A DNA stretch of 5,065 bases from CAYPOY01 sp964412395 (lineage in GTDB: Bacteria; Chloroflexota; Anaerolineae; B4-G1). Made by a program: the position numbers and the translations under genes. This document shows, one piece after another, positions 1 to 4,559 of this stretch. Each line of letters begins with the position of its first letter. Positions within the stretch are counted from its first letter, which is position 1. The stretch lies in contig CAYPOY010000359.1 of NCBI GenBank assembly GCA_964412395.1, positions 1 through 5,065 of the forward strand, in the 5' to 3' direction. The notes below the pieces were generated by a model. The model saw only the letters and a list, made by a program, of their open reading frames with translations, was not told the DNA's origin and did not search any database.

Positions 1-190
1 CAGCCGTGACCGCAAGATACGGCTTTCCGATGTAACGACGATATGGTAATGATCCTAACCCTATAGATACACCTACACCATTGCAGCCGCCAAAGCGCCC
101 CGGTGGAAAGGCACAACAAGCTATCCACCGGGGCGTTCGCGCGTCCAGGGGCACGAGATTTGCAGCGAATTCCAAGGAAATAGGAAAAGC
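1..190. other. Non-coding leader region upstream of the truncated unknown gene
   Basis: No credible coding sequence is seen here. Bases 2-7 (AGCCGT) can pair with 19-24 (ACGGCT) across an 11-base loop. This may be the tail of a terminator for a gene to the left, but it is cut by the window edge and is weak. From base 76 the sequence matches the region starting at 2671 and so belongs to the direct repeat described separately. The stretch ends in a purine-rich ribosome-binding-like segment (AGGAAA, 173-178, and AGGAAA again, 182-187) before the ATG at 191. I found no convincing -35/-10 pair; TATAGA at 62-67 lacks a partner at the right distance. Confidence 0.5.
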
Positions 191-517
191 ATGAACTTTG
201 TGACCATCGCAGACCTGGAAAACCAGGTAGCCGAGGCCGTGGTGGGCTTTGAACAACACGGCTTCGGCGTCGCCGTGCTTCGGGTGCGCTGCAACCCGGC
301 GATAGGCGAGCCGGTGTATTTCCCGGCCTGCACGGCGGACCCCGACCGTTCGGCTGAGCGCTCACGGCGAAGCCTGGCGCTGGTGTTGTGGCCGGAGGGG
401 TGGCTGACGCAGGAAGCGTTGGTCGAGGCCACGCATCTCTACCTGCGCTGCTCTGGGGAATGGGGACCGGTGTGGGACGAAGACGTGGTCATTCGTCGCT
501 GGGCACCCCTCGCTCCT
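76..517 (+). repeat. Upstream copy of a ~440-bp direct repeat (hairpin leader + gene 5' part)
   Basis: This segment aligns with 2671-3115. The offset is 2595 across the hairpin, 2600 at the aligned ATG codons and 2598 after a 2-base gap just inside the gene. The hairpin part is almost identical, the spacer between hairpin and ATG is poorly conserved, and the coding part is about 86% identical at protein level (15 differences in 105 aligned residues, counted by hand). Similarity stops abruptly near 517, where a cluster of short dispersed repeats begins. The TA genes lie between the two copies. The divergence means the duplication is not recent, or that the copies came from related elements. 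Confidence 0.85.
96..135 (+). promoter_or_regulatory. Perfect 12-bp leader hairpin, upstream copy
   Basis: CGCCCCGGTGGA (96-107) is the exact reverse complement of TCCACCGGGGCG (124-135), enclosing a 16-base loop. It is preceded by AAAG and followed by TT, so one wobble and one A-T pair could extend it. No run of T follows, so it is a poor intrinsic terminator in the + direction. It sits 55 bases before the ATG at 191. The same structure in the same position precedes the other copy of the gene, which suggests a 5'-leader element (attenuator, mRNA stabiliser or protein-binding site). A transcription stop for an upstream gene is the main alternative. Confidence 0.6.
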
Positions 518-521
518 CCAA

Positions 522-596
522 GGGAGCCTGGTCTGGGCGAAGCCGAGCGAGCCTGCCCTGAGCTTGACGAAGGAGCCTGCCCTGAGCTTGAAGGGA
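522..596. repeat. Cluster of short dispersed-type repeats (24-bp units)
   Basis: GAGCCTGCCCTGAGCTTGA occurs at 549-567 and again at 573-591, a 24-bp tandem period. A looser unit beginning GAGCCTG at 524 ends in GCGAAGCCGAGC. The core CCTGAGCTTG-A-CGAAGG resembles a small repeat that I recall as scattered through many environmental bacterial genomes, Chloroflexota among them. It marks the exact point where homology to the intact copy of the gene ends, so repeat insertion or rearrangement is the likely cause of the truncation. Confidence 0.65.
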
Positions 597-710
597 CAGG
601 AGAGACAAGCCGCCACCGGCTCGCTCGCCGGTCTACCCCCGGAACTGGCCGACGACCCGCTGGTGCGGGTGGCCGTGCAAGAGTTGGGGGCGGTAGCGAG
701 AGTCTTGTGA
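597..710 (+). pseudogene. Possible C-terminal remnant of an unidentified gene
   Basis: In the frame +1 relative to the truncated gene, this stretch reads as plausible protein: QERQAATGSL, then LAGLPPELADDPLVRVAVQE, then a short tail ending in RVL and a TGA at 708-710. The alternation of hydrophobic and acidic residues looks more natural than the arginine/glycine-rich reading of the same DNA in the 191 frame. It does not match the C-terminus of the intact relative at 2759-3514. It may therefore be the 3' end of a different gene joined here by the repeat-associated rearrangement. It has no start codon or ribosome-binding site of its own, and I cannot identify a family. Confidence 0.3.
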
Positions 711-792
711 AATCGGTCTCTTTGCACACCGACGGCGAGAGGGTATGTGAGGTTGCTGGAAGTGAATCAACAGATCGGGTGGGAAAGGCCAG

Positions 793-821
793 TTGCTCCT
801 GCCCCAGTTTCGGAGTATAAT
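793..821 (+). promoter_or_regulatory. Sigma70-type promoter of the DUF433/DUF5615 TA operon
   Basis: TTGCTC (793-798) and a perfect TATAAT (816-821) are separated by 17 bases. Transcription would start near 828, giving a leader of about 16 bases that contains the ribosome-binding site AGGGAGGT (831-838). CCAGTT occurs at 789-794 and 804-809, a 15-bp-spaced direct repeat that overlaps the -35 box and could be an operator for autoregulation. That last point is only a guess. The promoter rules out the upstream in-frame ATGs, which would lie at or before the transcription start. Confidence 0.75.
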
Positions 822-843
822 GGACTTTGCAGGGAGGTGCAGT

Positions 844-1260
844 ATGGTCACCAGGATTGTTGAAGCGGTCTACAGGAATGGCGTGTTGAAGCCAGTGGAA
901 CCCCTTTCGCTGGACGAGCACGAGACTGTCCGGCTTGGAATTCTCGAGGACCAGGAAGCAGAGGCTCTCCACCCCCATATCACCCGCATTCCCGGCGTAT
1001 GTGGGGGACGCCCGATTGTTCGAGGTACCCGTATCCCCGTTCAGACCATCGTCGGATACTACAAGCTGGGTGTGACCGTGGATGAGATTCTGGCTGGGTT
1101 GCCTCACTTGACGGCAGCCCAGGTCTTCGATGCGTTGAGCTATTACCACGATCATCAAGCCGAGATCGAGGCTGATATCGCTGCCGCCGAACCCGCGACC
1201 TTGCTAGCCCGTTATGGATTGCAGATGGAGCCTGACGGTCGCGTCGTACCCGCCGAGTGA
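844..1260 (+). CDS. DUF104-DUF433 antitoxin
   Basis: Predicted antitoxin of a type II TA pair, expected to bind and neutralise the PIN-like toxin encoded next to it. The ATG at 844 is preceded by AGGGAGGT at a 5-base spacing and lies just after a strong promoter. The product is 138 residues. Residues 3-34 look like the DUF104 (AF2212-like antitoxin) strand-rich motif, with IVEAVYRNGVLKPVEPLSL. Residues 46-105 match DUF433, with the hallmark GGRPIVRGTRIPV (54-66), the G-V-T-V-DEIL helix and LPHLTAAQVFDAL (86-98). The last ~30 residues are an acidic/alanine-rich tail, probably the toxin-binding arm. Its stop overlaps the toxin start by 4 bases, indicating translational coupling. Having both DUF104-like and DUF433 parts in one chain is somewhat unusual. 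Family assignment is firm for DUF433 and moderate for DUF104. Confidence 0.88.
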   Translation: MVTRIVEAVYRNGVLKPVEPLSLDEHETVRLGILEDQEAEALHPHITRIPGVCGGRPIVRGTRIPVQTIVGYYKLGVTVDEILAGLPHLTAAQVFDALSYYHDHQAEIEADIAAAEPATLLARYGLQMEPDGRVVPAE

Positions 1261-1625
1261 CAATGGTCGAAGAGACATACGAATCCTTGTTCATCCGGCT
1301 CTACCTGGACGAGGATATCTTCAAATCCGTTGCCCCTGCCTTACAAGCTCGAGGTTTCGATGTCGCCAGCGTGCATGATCTGCACCACTACGGATGGTCC
1401 GACGCGGAACACCTGGCTTATGCCGCCGCCGAGGGACGAGCCGTTTTCACCTTCAATGCTCCTGACTACATCGCTTTACACACAGAGTATTTGAGCGAGG
1501 GGAGATCGCATGCCGGTATCATCGTCTCCAAGCAGCACTCCATCCGCGAGACAATCCGTCGCTTGCTGGATCTGCTCAACCGCGTCACCAGAGATGAGAT
1601 GAAAAACCAGTTCTGGTGGATATAG
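1257..1625 (+). CDS. DUF5615 PIN-like toxin
   Basis: Predicted toxin partner of the DUF433 protein, in the PIN-like DUF5615 (Mut7-C-like) family, which is presumed to be RNase-like. The start is GTG at 1257, overlapping the antitoxin stop (GTGA), or ATG at 1263; neither has a Shine-Dalgarno sequence, fitting translational coupling. The product is 122 residues (120 from the ATG). Motifs in order: LYLDEDI (13-19), with the acidic pair expected at the active site; the LQARGFDVASV strand; GWSDAEHLAYAAAEGR (46-61); FTFNAPDY (64-71), the position where relatives carry T-x-D-x-D-F; and HAGIIV (86-91). In this protein N replaces the first D of that motif, as I recall for one DUF5615 subgroup, so nuclease activity should not be assumed. 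A helical C-terminus ends in QFWWI. Confidence 0.88.
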   Translation: MTMVEETYESLFIRLYLDEDIFKSVAPALQARGFDVASVHDLHHYGWSDAEHLAYAAAEGRAVFTFNAPDYIALHTEYLSEGRSHAGIIVSKQHSIRETIRRLLDLLNRVTRDEMKNQFWWI

Positions 1626-1654
1626 TCTTAGTCCTCTCGACGAGGTGATCTACT

Positions 1655-2014
1655 ATGCGTATGAGAGGATTGATCGAGGATATGAGCCGGCTAGAGACAG
1701 AGCTCCACAGGTTTGAGACCAGATTCGGCGTGAAATCCCAGGATTTCTACGATGCTATGGCACAGGACGAGTTAGAGGAATTCGACGCCCTCGATGAGTA
1801 CCGTATGGAGTTCATCGAGTGGTTGGCGCTCTACAAGACGCGGTTGAGCCTGGACAAGAAGTATCGCCAGTTGATCGCCCGTGAACCGGTGGCCCTTCAA
1901 ATCAAGACCAATTTGGGGTTGCCCCATACCTGGTCAGCCTCTTTCTTCACCCCGAGCCACGGTTGTGGCATCCCTCCTACGGGTTGTCAGGTCGGGGAGA
2001 TAGTGTTAGAATAG
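1655..2014 (+). CDS. Small acidic protein, TumE-partner (antitoxin) type, with odd C-terminal tail
   Basis: The ATG at 1655 follows GAGGTGATC (1642-1650) and lies 29 bases after the toxin stop, so it is probably co-transcribed with the DUF433/DUF5615 pair. Residues 1-75 are helical and acidic, with ETRFGVKSQDFYDAM and EFIEWLALYKTRLSL. This is the pattern I associate with small proteins encoded just before TumE-type toxins, and the part is clearly paralogous to the product at 2045-2329 (roughly a third identical). Residues ~76-119 look different: no clear helices, several G/P/C residues, and the last codons run through the promoter of the next gene. The original stop may have been lost, or a partner toxin gene replaced. 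No toxin gene follows it, so it is an orphan antitoxin candidate. Function is inferred from context only. Confidence 0.65.
   Translation: MRMRGLIEDMSRLETELHRFETRFGVKSQDFYDAMAQDELEEFDALDEYRMEFIEWLALYKTRLSLDKKYRQLIAREPVALQIKTNLGLPHTWSASFFTPSHGCGIPPTGCQVGEIVLE
1984..2012 (+). promoter_or_regulatory. Sigma70-type promoter of the second antitoxin gene
   Basis: TTGTCA (1984-1989) and TAGAAT (2007-2012) are 17 bases apart, inside the last codons of the preceding ORF. Transcription would begin near 2019, leaving a leader of about 26 bases. This placement means the in-frame ATG at 2015 would not be in the transcript, and it supports the ATG at 2045 as the start of the next gene. Just upstream, GCCAC (1956-1960) can pair with GTGGC (1965-1969), a small hairpin of uncertain meaning. 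Confidence 0.65.
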
Positions 2015-2044
2015 ATGCAGGTTTGCAAACAGGGAGAATGCGCA

Positions 2045-2329
2045 ATGCCAAATTCGATGTTGGCCAGTATCTTACAAGATATCCATACCCTGGCCACAGA
2101 ACTCCAGCTCTACGAACGCAGGTACGGCGTGCTGTCTGAGACGTTCTTCGAGGCATATATGAGCGGGGAAGAGCCAGAAGATGATGCCTGGGTGCCGGAC
2201 TTTGCGATGTGGGCTGGGACATATCAGACCTGGCTGGATCGCCAGCGAGAGTACAGGGCTGCTGTGCGTCGGCTGCGAGAACGCCCGGCCAGCCTGTCGC
2301 GGCTGATCAGTGTGGCTACACCATCGTGA
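2045..2329 (+). CDS. Small acidic antitoxin-like protein preceding a broken TumE toxin gene
   Basis: The start is ATG at 2045, with GGGAG at 2032-2036 upstream and an independent promoter. The product is 94 residues. It is helical and charged: ILQDIHTLATELQLYERRYG, then LSETFFEAYMSGEEPEDDAW, then FAMWAGTYQTWLDRQREYRA and an arginine-rich end. It matches the protein at 1655 through the RYGV-S-FF/FY and W-YxT-L positions, so the two form one paralogous family. The stop TGA overlaps the ATG of the downstream TumE-type gene (TGATG, 2327-2331), the usual antitoxin-toxin coupling. Its likely role is neutralising the TumE-type toxin. Because that toxin gene is deleted internally, the protein is now probably an orphan. 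No named domain is recognised, so the function is inferred. Confidence 0.72.
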   Translation: MPNSMLASILQDIHTLATELQLYERRYGVLSETFFEAYMSGEEPEDDAWVPDFAMWAGTYQTWLDRQREYRAAVRRLRERPASLSRLISVATPS

Positions 2330-2528
2330 TGATGTGTCTGACCACGCTCGCTGACTACGAGGCTTTTGTCTACTCACTTCAAGATCGCTTCCTCACCACA
2401 AACACGTCCCCCCTAATATCAAGCACAACCGCATCCCTGCCCCCGACCTGAGCTTCACCCATCCTAACCTGTCTTTCCTGATCGAGGAGATTGAGCAAAA
2501 AGTCCTGGGCAAATCAGCGCCGGAGTAG
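2329..2528 (+). pseudogene. TumE-family (DUF6516-like) toxin gene with internal deletion
   Basis: Two reading frames together give the two ends of a TumE-type toxin. From ATG 2329 (or 2332) the first 21 codons read as MMCLTTLADYEAFVYSLQDRF, a typical N-terminus. From 2391 the next frame reads PHHKHVPPNIKHNRIPAP, then SFTHPNLSFLIEEIEQ, ending at TAG 2526-2528; this is the family's C-terminal signature, with its HHKHVPP motif. The ~66 codons present are well short of the ~115-130 I recall for the family, so the central part is missing and the frame is broken at the joint near 2391. The gene cannot make an active toxin. Translation in the starting frame would end at TGA 2449-2451, giving a ~40-residue peptide. 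The start overlaps the antitoxin stop, confirming the original pair. Confidence 0.75.
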
Positions 2529-2581
2529 CGCCATTGCCAGGTGAAAGTGGCACGGGAAGCGTAACCCGTGTGCATACGTAG

Positions 2582-2613
2582 ACGGGGCGACACCAACAGG
2601 TGTCGCCCCGTTT
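2582..2613. terminator. Strong 13-bp hairpin, likely terminator or dispersed palindrome
   Basis: ACGGGGCGACACC (2582-2594) pairs perfectly with GGTGTCGCCCCGT (2599-2611) around a 4-base AACA loop, followed by only two more T residues. It sits 53 bases after the broken TumE gene and is well placed to end the TA transcripts in either direction. The T-tract is weak. The GGGGCGACACC core also resembles mobile palindromic repeats scattered in some genomes, so it could be a repeat copy rather than a dedicated terminator. Confidence 0.6.
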
Positions 2614-2670
2614 GGCTGCAAGACTGTTCGTAATCGTTCTCTGAGGTGCAGTAATCGCTGAGGGAGAATG

Positions 2671-3115
2671 CACCACTGCAGCCGCCAAAGCGCCCTGGTG
2701 GAAAGGCATAACAAGCTATCCACCGGGGCGTTTGTGCATCTCGTAGGGGGTAACATTTGTGACGGATTCTGATGACAAAAGAGGAGAAATATGGACTTTG
2801 ACCATCGCGGACCTGGAAAACCAGGTGACCGAGGCCGTACTGGGCTTTGAACAACATGGGTTCGGCGTGCCCGTGCTCCTGGTACATTGTAATCCAGAGG
2901 TAGGTGAACCGGTGTACTTCCCGCCCTGCACGGCGGACCCCGATCGTTCGGCTGAGCGCTCACGGCGAAGCCTGGCACTGGTGCTGTGGCCGGACGGGTG
3001 GCTGACGCAGGAAGCGTTGGTCGAGGCCACGCGACTCTACTTGCGCTGTTCCGGGGAATGGGGACCGGTGCGGGGCGAGGACGTGGTCATCCATCGGTGG
3101 TCGCCCTTCGCCCCC
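2671..3115 (+). repeat. Downstream copy of the ~440-bp direct repeat
   Basis: Partner of 76-517. It includes the leader hairpin and the 5' part of the unknown gene. Compared with the other copy it lacks two bases just after the aligned ATG (2791): ATGGACTTTGACC here versus ATGAACTTTGTGACC upstream. Unlike the upstream copy, the coding sequence continues intact past the end of the repeat. Confidence 0.85.
2691..2730 (+). promoter_or_regulatory. Leader hairpin, downstream copy
   Basis: CGCCCTGGTGGA (2691-2702) pairs with TCCACCGGGGCG (2719-2730) around a 16-base loop that differs by one base from the upstream copy. One stem base differs (C to T), but in RNA this keeps pairing as a U-G wobble. 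It is followed by TTT, and A-T pairs can extend the stem. It lies 60 bases before the ancestral ATG at 2791. The retention of structure and position in both copies favours a function in the transcript leader. Confidence 0.6.
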
Positions 3116-3514
3116 TGGAATGGGGCTACCCCCGAAACCGGGCTGCGGGTCTGGCTAGGCGAGGACAAGGTAGTGTGCTCGCCGGTGCAACCTGCGCCAG
3201 TGGTAGGCTTGCAGGAGTACCTCGATGCCTGTGTTCAGGCTCTTCGTGCCAATAACCCAGTCGGGTGGCCGGCGTACGCAGAAAACCCTTTGGAAGTGTG
3301 GCGTTACCTGGCACGGAGCATCGGGTACGGCCTTGGTTGTTACGACGTCGCCGCCGTGCGACGGGAGATCGGTTCGCTCTACGGCCGTATCGTCGTGGCG
3401 TGTACGTTCGGGACACGGTACGGCGTGCCCATAGATAATGCGACCTTTCTCGGCTGGATGCGTGAGGCAGCCGCCGAAGCCAGAAGGATGGAGGTCAATG
3501 TCAGAGATGGATGA
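2759..3514 (+). CDS. Unrecognised protein, full-length copy, first gene of a parB operon
   Basis: I do not recognise this family. The open frame gives 251 residues from GTG 2759, which has AGGGGGT (2745-2751) as a possible ribosome-binding site, or 238 from TTG 2798. The ancestral start by comparison with the upstream copy is the ATG at 2791 behind AGAGGAGA (2780-2787), but a 2-base deletion puts that ATG out of frame, reading 19 codons to a TGA at 2848-2850. The true start, if the gene is still active, is therefore uncertain. Visible segments: TIADLENQVTEAV, PDRSAERSRRSLALVLWP, LYLRCSGEWGPV, then a part absent from the other copy with VGLQEYLDACVQALRANN, NPLEVWRYLARSIGYGLGCY and WMREAAAEARRM. 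It looks soluble, mixed alpha/beta, with no membrane segment. The 3' end overlaps the parB start by 17 bases, implying co-translation and a linked job. Confidence 0.7.
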   Translation: MTDSDDKRGEIWTLTIADLENQVTEAVLGFEQHGFGVPVLLVHCNPEVGEPVYFPPCTADPDRSAERSRRSLALVLWPDGWLTQEALVEATRLYLRCSGEWGPVRGEDVVIHRWSPFAPWNGATPETGLRVWLGEDKVVCSPVQPAPVVGLQEYLDACVQALRANNPVGWPAYAENPLEVWRYLARSIGYGLGCYDVAAVRREIGSLYGRIVVACTFGTRYGVPIDNATFLGWMREAAAEARRMEVNVRDG

Positions 3515-4558
3515 ACAAACTACAGAAGAGGTCGTACACCATCTACCTCACGCGATGTTGCGGATACACCCGCGCAACATGCGGCGTTTCTACCCACAGC
3601 ACGAGGTGGAGCGGATGGCGGCCTCGATCAAGGCTCGCGGGGTGATCGAGCCTCTCATCGGCGTCCGGGTGAACGGCCATGTGCAGGTCGTGGTCGGCTC
3701 GTTTACCTCGGCGGCTGACCTCGGCCCGCTATCTGGGCGACGAGGCCCCCCTGATGCCGGTGATCATCCGGCAGCAGGAGGAGGCCGAGCAACTCCTGGA
3801 CATGGTGGCCGAGAACCTGGTACGGGCGACCCCGGACCCGGTCTCAGAGGTCCTCCACTACCGGAGGCTGCTCCAGGAGCCCGGGATGAGTCGCGCCCGG
3901 TTGGCCAGGGAAACCGGCGTGGCTCCGCAGACCATCAACGACCGTCTCCGGCTCATGGAACTGGAGCCGGAGATCCAGGACTTGATTGCGGCCGGCCGGT
4001 TCCCTCGCGGCCGCGAGCCAGTAGAGGCATTGCTCTCCATTCCTGATTCCAGGGCACGGGTGGAGACGGCCCGTGCCCTGGCAGAGCGGCGGGCCGACGT
4101 GCGGCTGAAACCTTCTCGAGGCCACCTGTACGCGCGTCCGGGGGAGGCTGGAACGGAGGCTGAAGGTCCAACAGGCAGCGCGGGAGGGCAGGGAGTACGT
4201 CCCCGCCCTGGAGGGTGCGCTGGAAGCAGGGCTGCCCCCGGTGGACCGCCAGCCAATTCCCTGGGGGCTGCTGCGGCAGTCGGCAGCGGCAGCCTGTGAG
4301 GGTTGTGACGTTGCGCGAGAGAGGTTTGTGAGTGCGTCCGAACCGGGCTGGACCCTCTTCCGAGAGCAGGAAGGATTGGCCGTGGACAACCCCTCTCACG
4401 CCGGGATCCCTATGCCGAGGTGGAGGGAGATGGCCCAGTCCGTCGAGGGTACCTGCGCCGTTTGCGCGGTGCGGGATATGGAGTCCGTCTGCGGCTCCTG
4501 TGCGCTGATCGAGTTTCTCCGCCGCGTCGTGCGACAGGTCAACGGGAGGTCAGGCTGA
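3498..4558 (+). pseudogene. ParB/RepB/Spo0J-family partition-like protein, two frameshifts
   Basis: The conceptual product is 352 residues, read in three frames: 3498-3707, 3709-4107 and 4109-4558. Residues ~15-110 are the ParB N-terminal (CTPase-like) domain: LRIHPRNMRRFYPQHEVERM, AASIKARGVIEPLIGV, then RRLTSARYLGDEAPLMPVII and AENLVRATPDPVSE. Residues ~120-182 are the KorB/Spo0J helix-turn-helix, with MSRARLARETGVAPQTINDR. A coiled, charged linker (LLEATCTRVRGRLERRLK) follows. A C-terminal part then carries three CxxC pairs, at 266/269, 319/322 and 331/334. Frameshift 1 is at the G-x-RR motif, where ten bases (3699-3708) replace the usual codon. Frameshift 2 is one extra A in AAA 4108-4110. 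The start is ATG 3498, with GGAGGT only two bases away, or ATG 3507, eleven bases from it. It is expected to bind centromere-like sites in plasmid or phage maintenance, if real and intact. Confidence 0.78.
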
Positions 4559-4559
4559 G

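Larger units (their letters stand above)
191..820 (+). pseudogene. Truncated copy of unrecognised protein family
   Basis: The frame opens at an ATG with AGGAAA three bases before it. Residues 1-109 match the N-terminal part of the intact relative at 2759-3514: the same TIADLENQV start, PDRSAERSRRSLALVLWP core and LYLRCSGEWGPV segment. After residue ~109 (base 517) the match ends. The remaining ~100 codons are low-complexity translation of a repeat cluster and of DNA whose better protein reading is in another frame, ending on the TAA that overlaps the -10 box of the next promoter. I read it as a gene fragment whose open frame persists by chance. A truncated 209-residue product could still be made. 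I do not recognise the family; the conserved part is soluble-looking, with no membrane segment or signal peptide. Confidence 0.7.
2529..2758. other. Intergenic region with three consecutive hairpins
   Basis: There is no credible gene in these 230 bases. CACGGG (2551-2556) pairs with CCCGTG (2565-2570) over an 8-base loop. A long palindrome occupies 2582-2611, and the second copy of the leader hairpin lies at 2691-2730. Between them, GTGCA (2646-2650) and TGCAC (2669-2673) could form a further weak pair. A G-rich AGGGGGT (2745-2751) lies seven bases before the GTG at 2759. No convincing sigma70 promoter was seen, so the origin of transcripts for the downstream operon is not clear. Confidence 0.6.

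Noticed and set aside
62..67. TATAGA as a -10 box for the first gene copy
   Set aside because: There is no reasonable -35 element 16-18 bases upstream.
522..596. CRISPR array
   Set aside because: The repeat units abut each other with no unique spacers, and there are only two or three units.
793..843. Upstream ATG-like starts for the DUF433 gene
   Set aside because: They lie in or before the -10 box and the predicted transcription start, and have no ribosome-binding site. ATG 844 has a near-ideal one.
2015..2044. ATG at 2015 as start of the second antitoxin
   Set aside because: It overlaps the edge of the -10 element and precedes the predicted transcript start. GGGAG at 2032-2036 points to 2045.
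2791..2850. prfB-like +1 frameshift at CTT-TGA (2845-2850), which would move the leader frame into the main protein frame
   Set aside because: The frame arithmetic works, but no Shine-Dalgarno-like stimulator precedes it as in prfB. The same CTTTGA is plain coding sequence in the upstream copy, and the shift would discard the conserved TIADLENQV N-terminus. A 2-base deletion is simpler.
121..3030. Minus-strand ORFs with the same N-terminus opposite both repeat copies
   Set aside because: They mirror the duplicated + strand gene and arise from the repeat. Codon use is arginine/serine-rich and no known family is visible.
76..3115. Diversity-generating retroelement template/variable repeat pair
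   Set aside because: Differences between the copies are not confined to adenines, there is no reverse transcriptase in the window, and the copy includes the leader and the gene 5' end rather than a 3' variable region.
3699..4110. Programmed frameshifting in parB
   Set aside because: Neither break has a recognisable slippery site with a stimulator. The first changes the conserved G-x-RR region by about seven bases, and the second is an extra A in an AAA run. Indel or sequencing error fits better.
3844..4399. Long minus-strand ORFs opposite parB
   Set aside because: These are shadows of GC-rich coding sequence on the + strand, which shows clear ParB motifs; the minus translations are proline/arginine/serine-rich with no motif.
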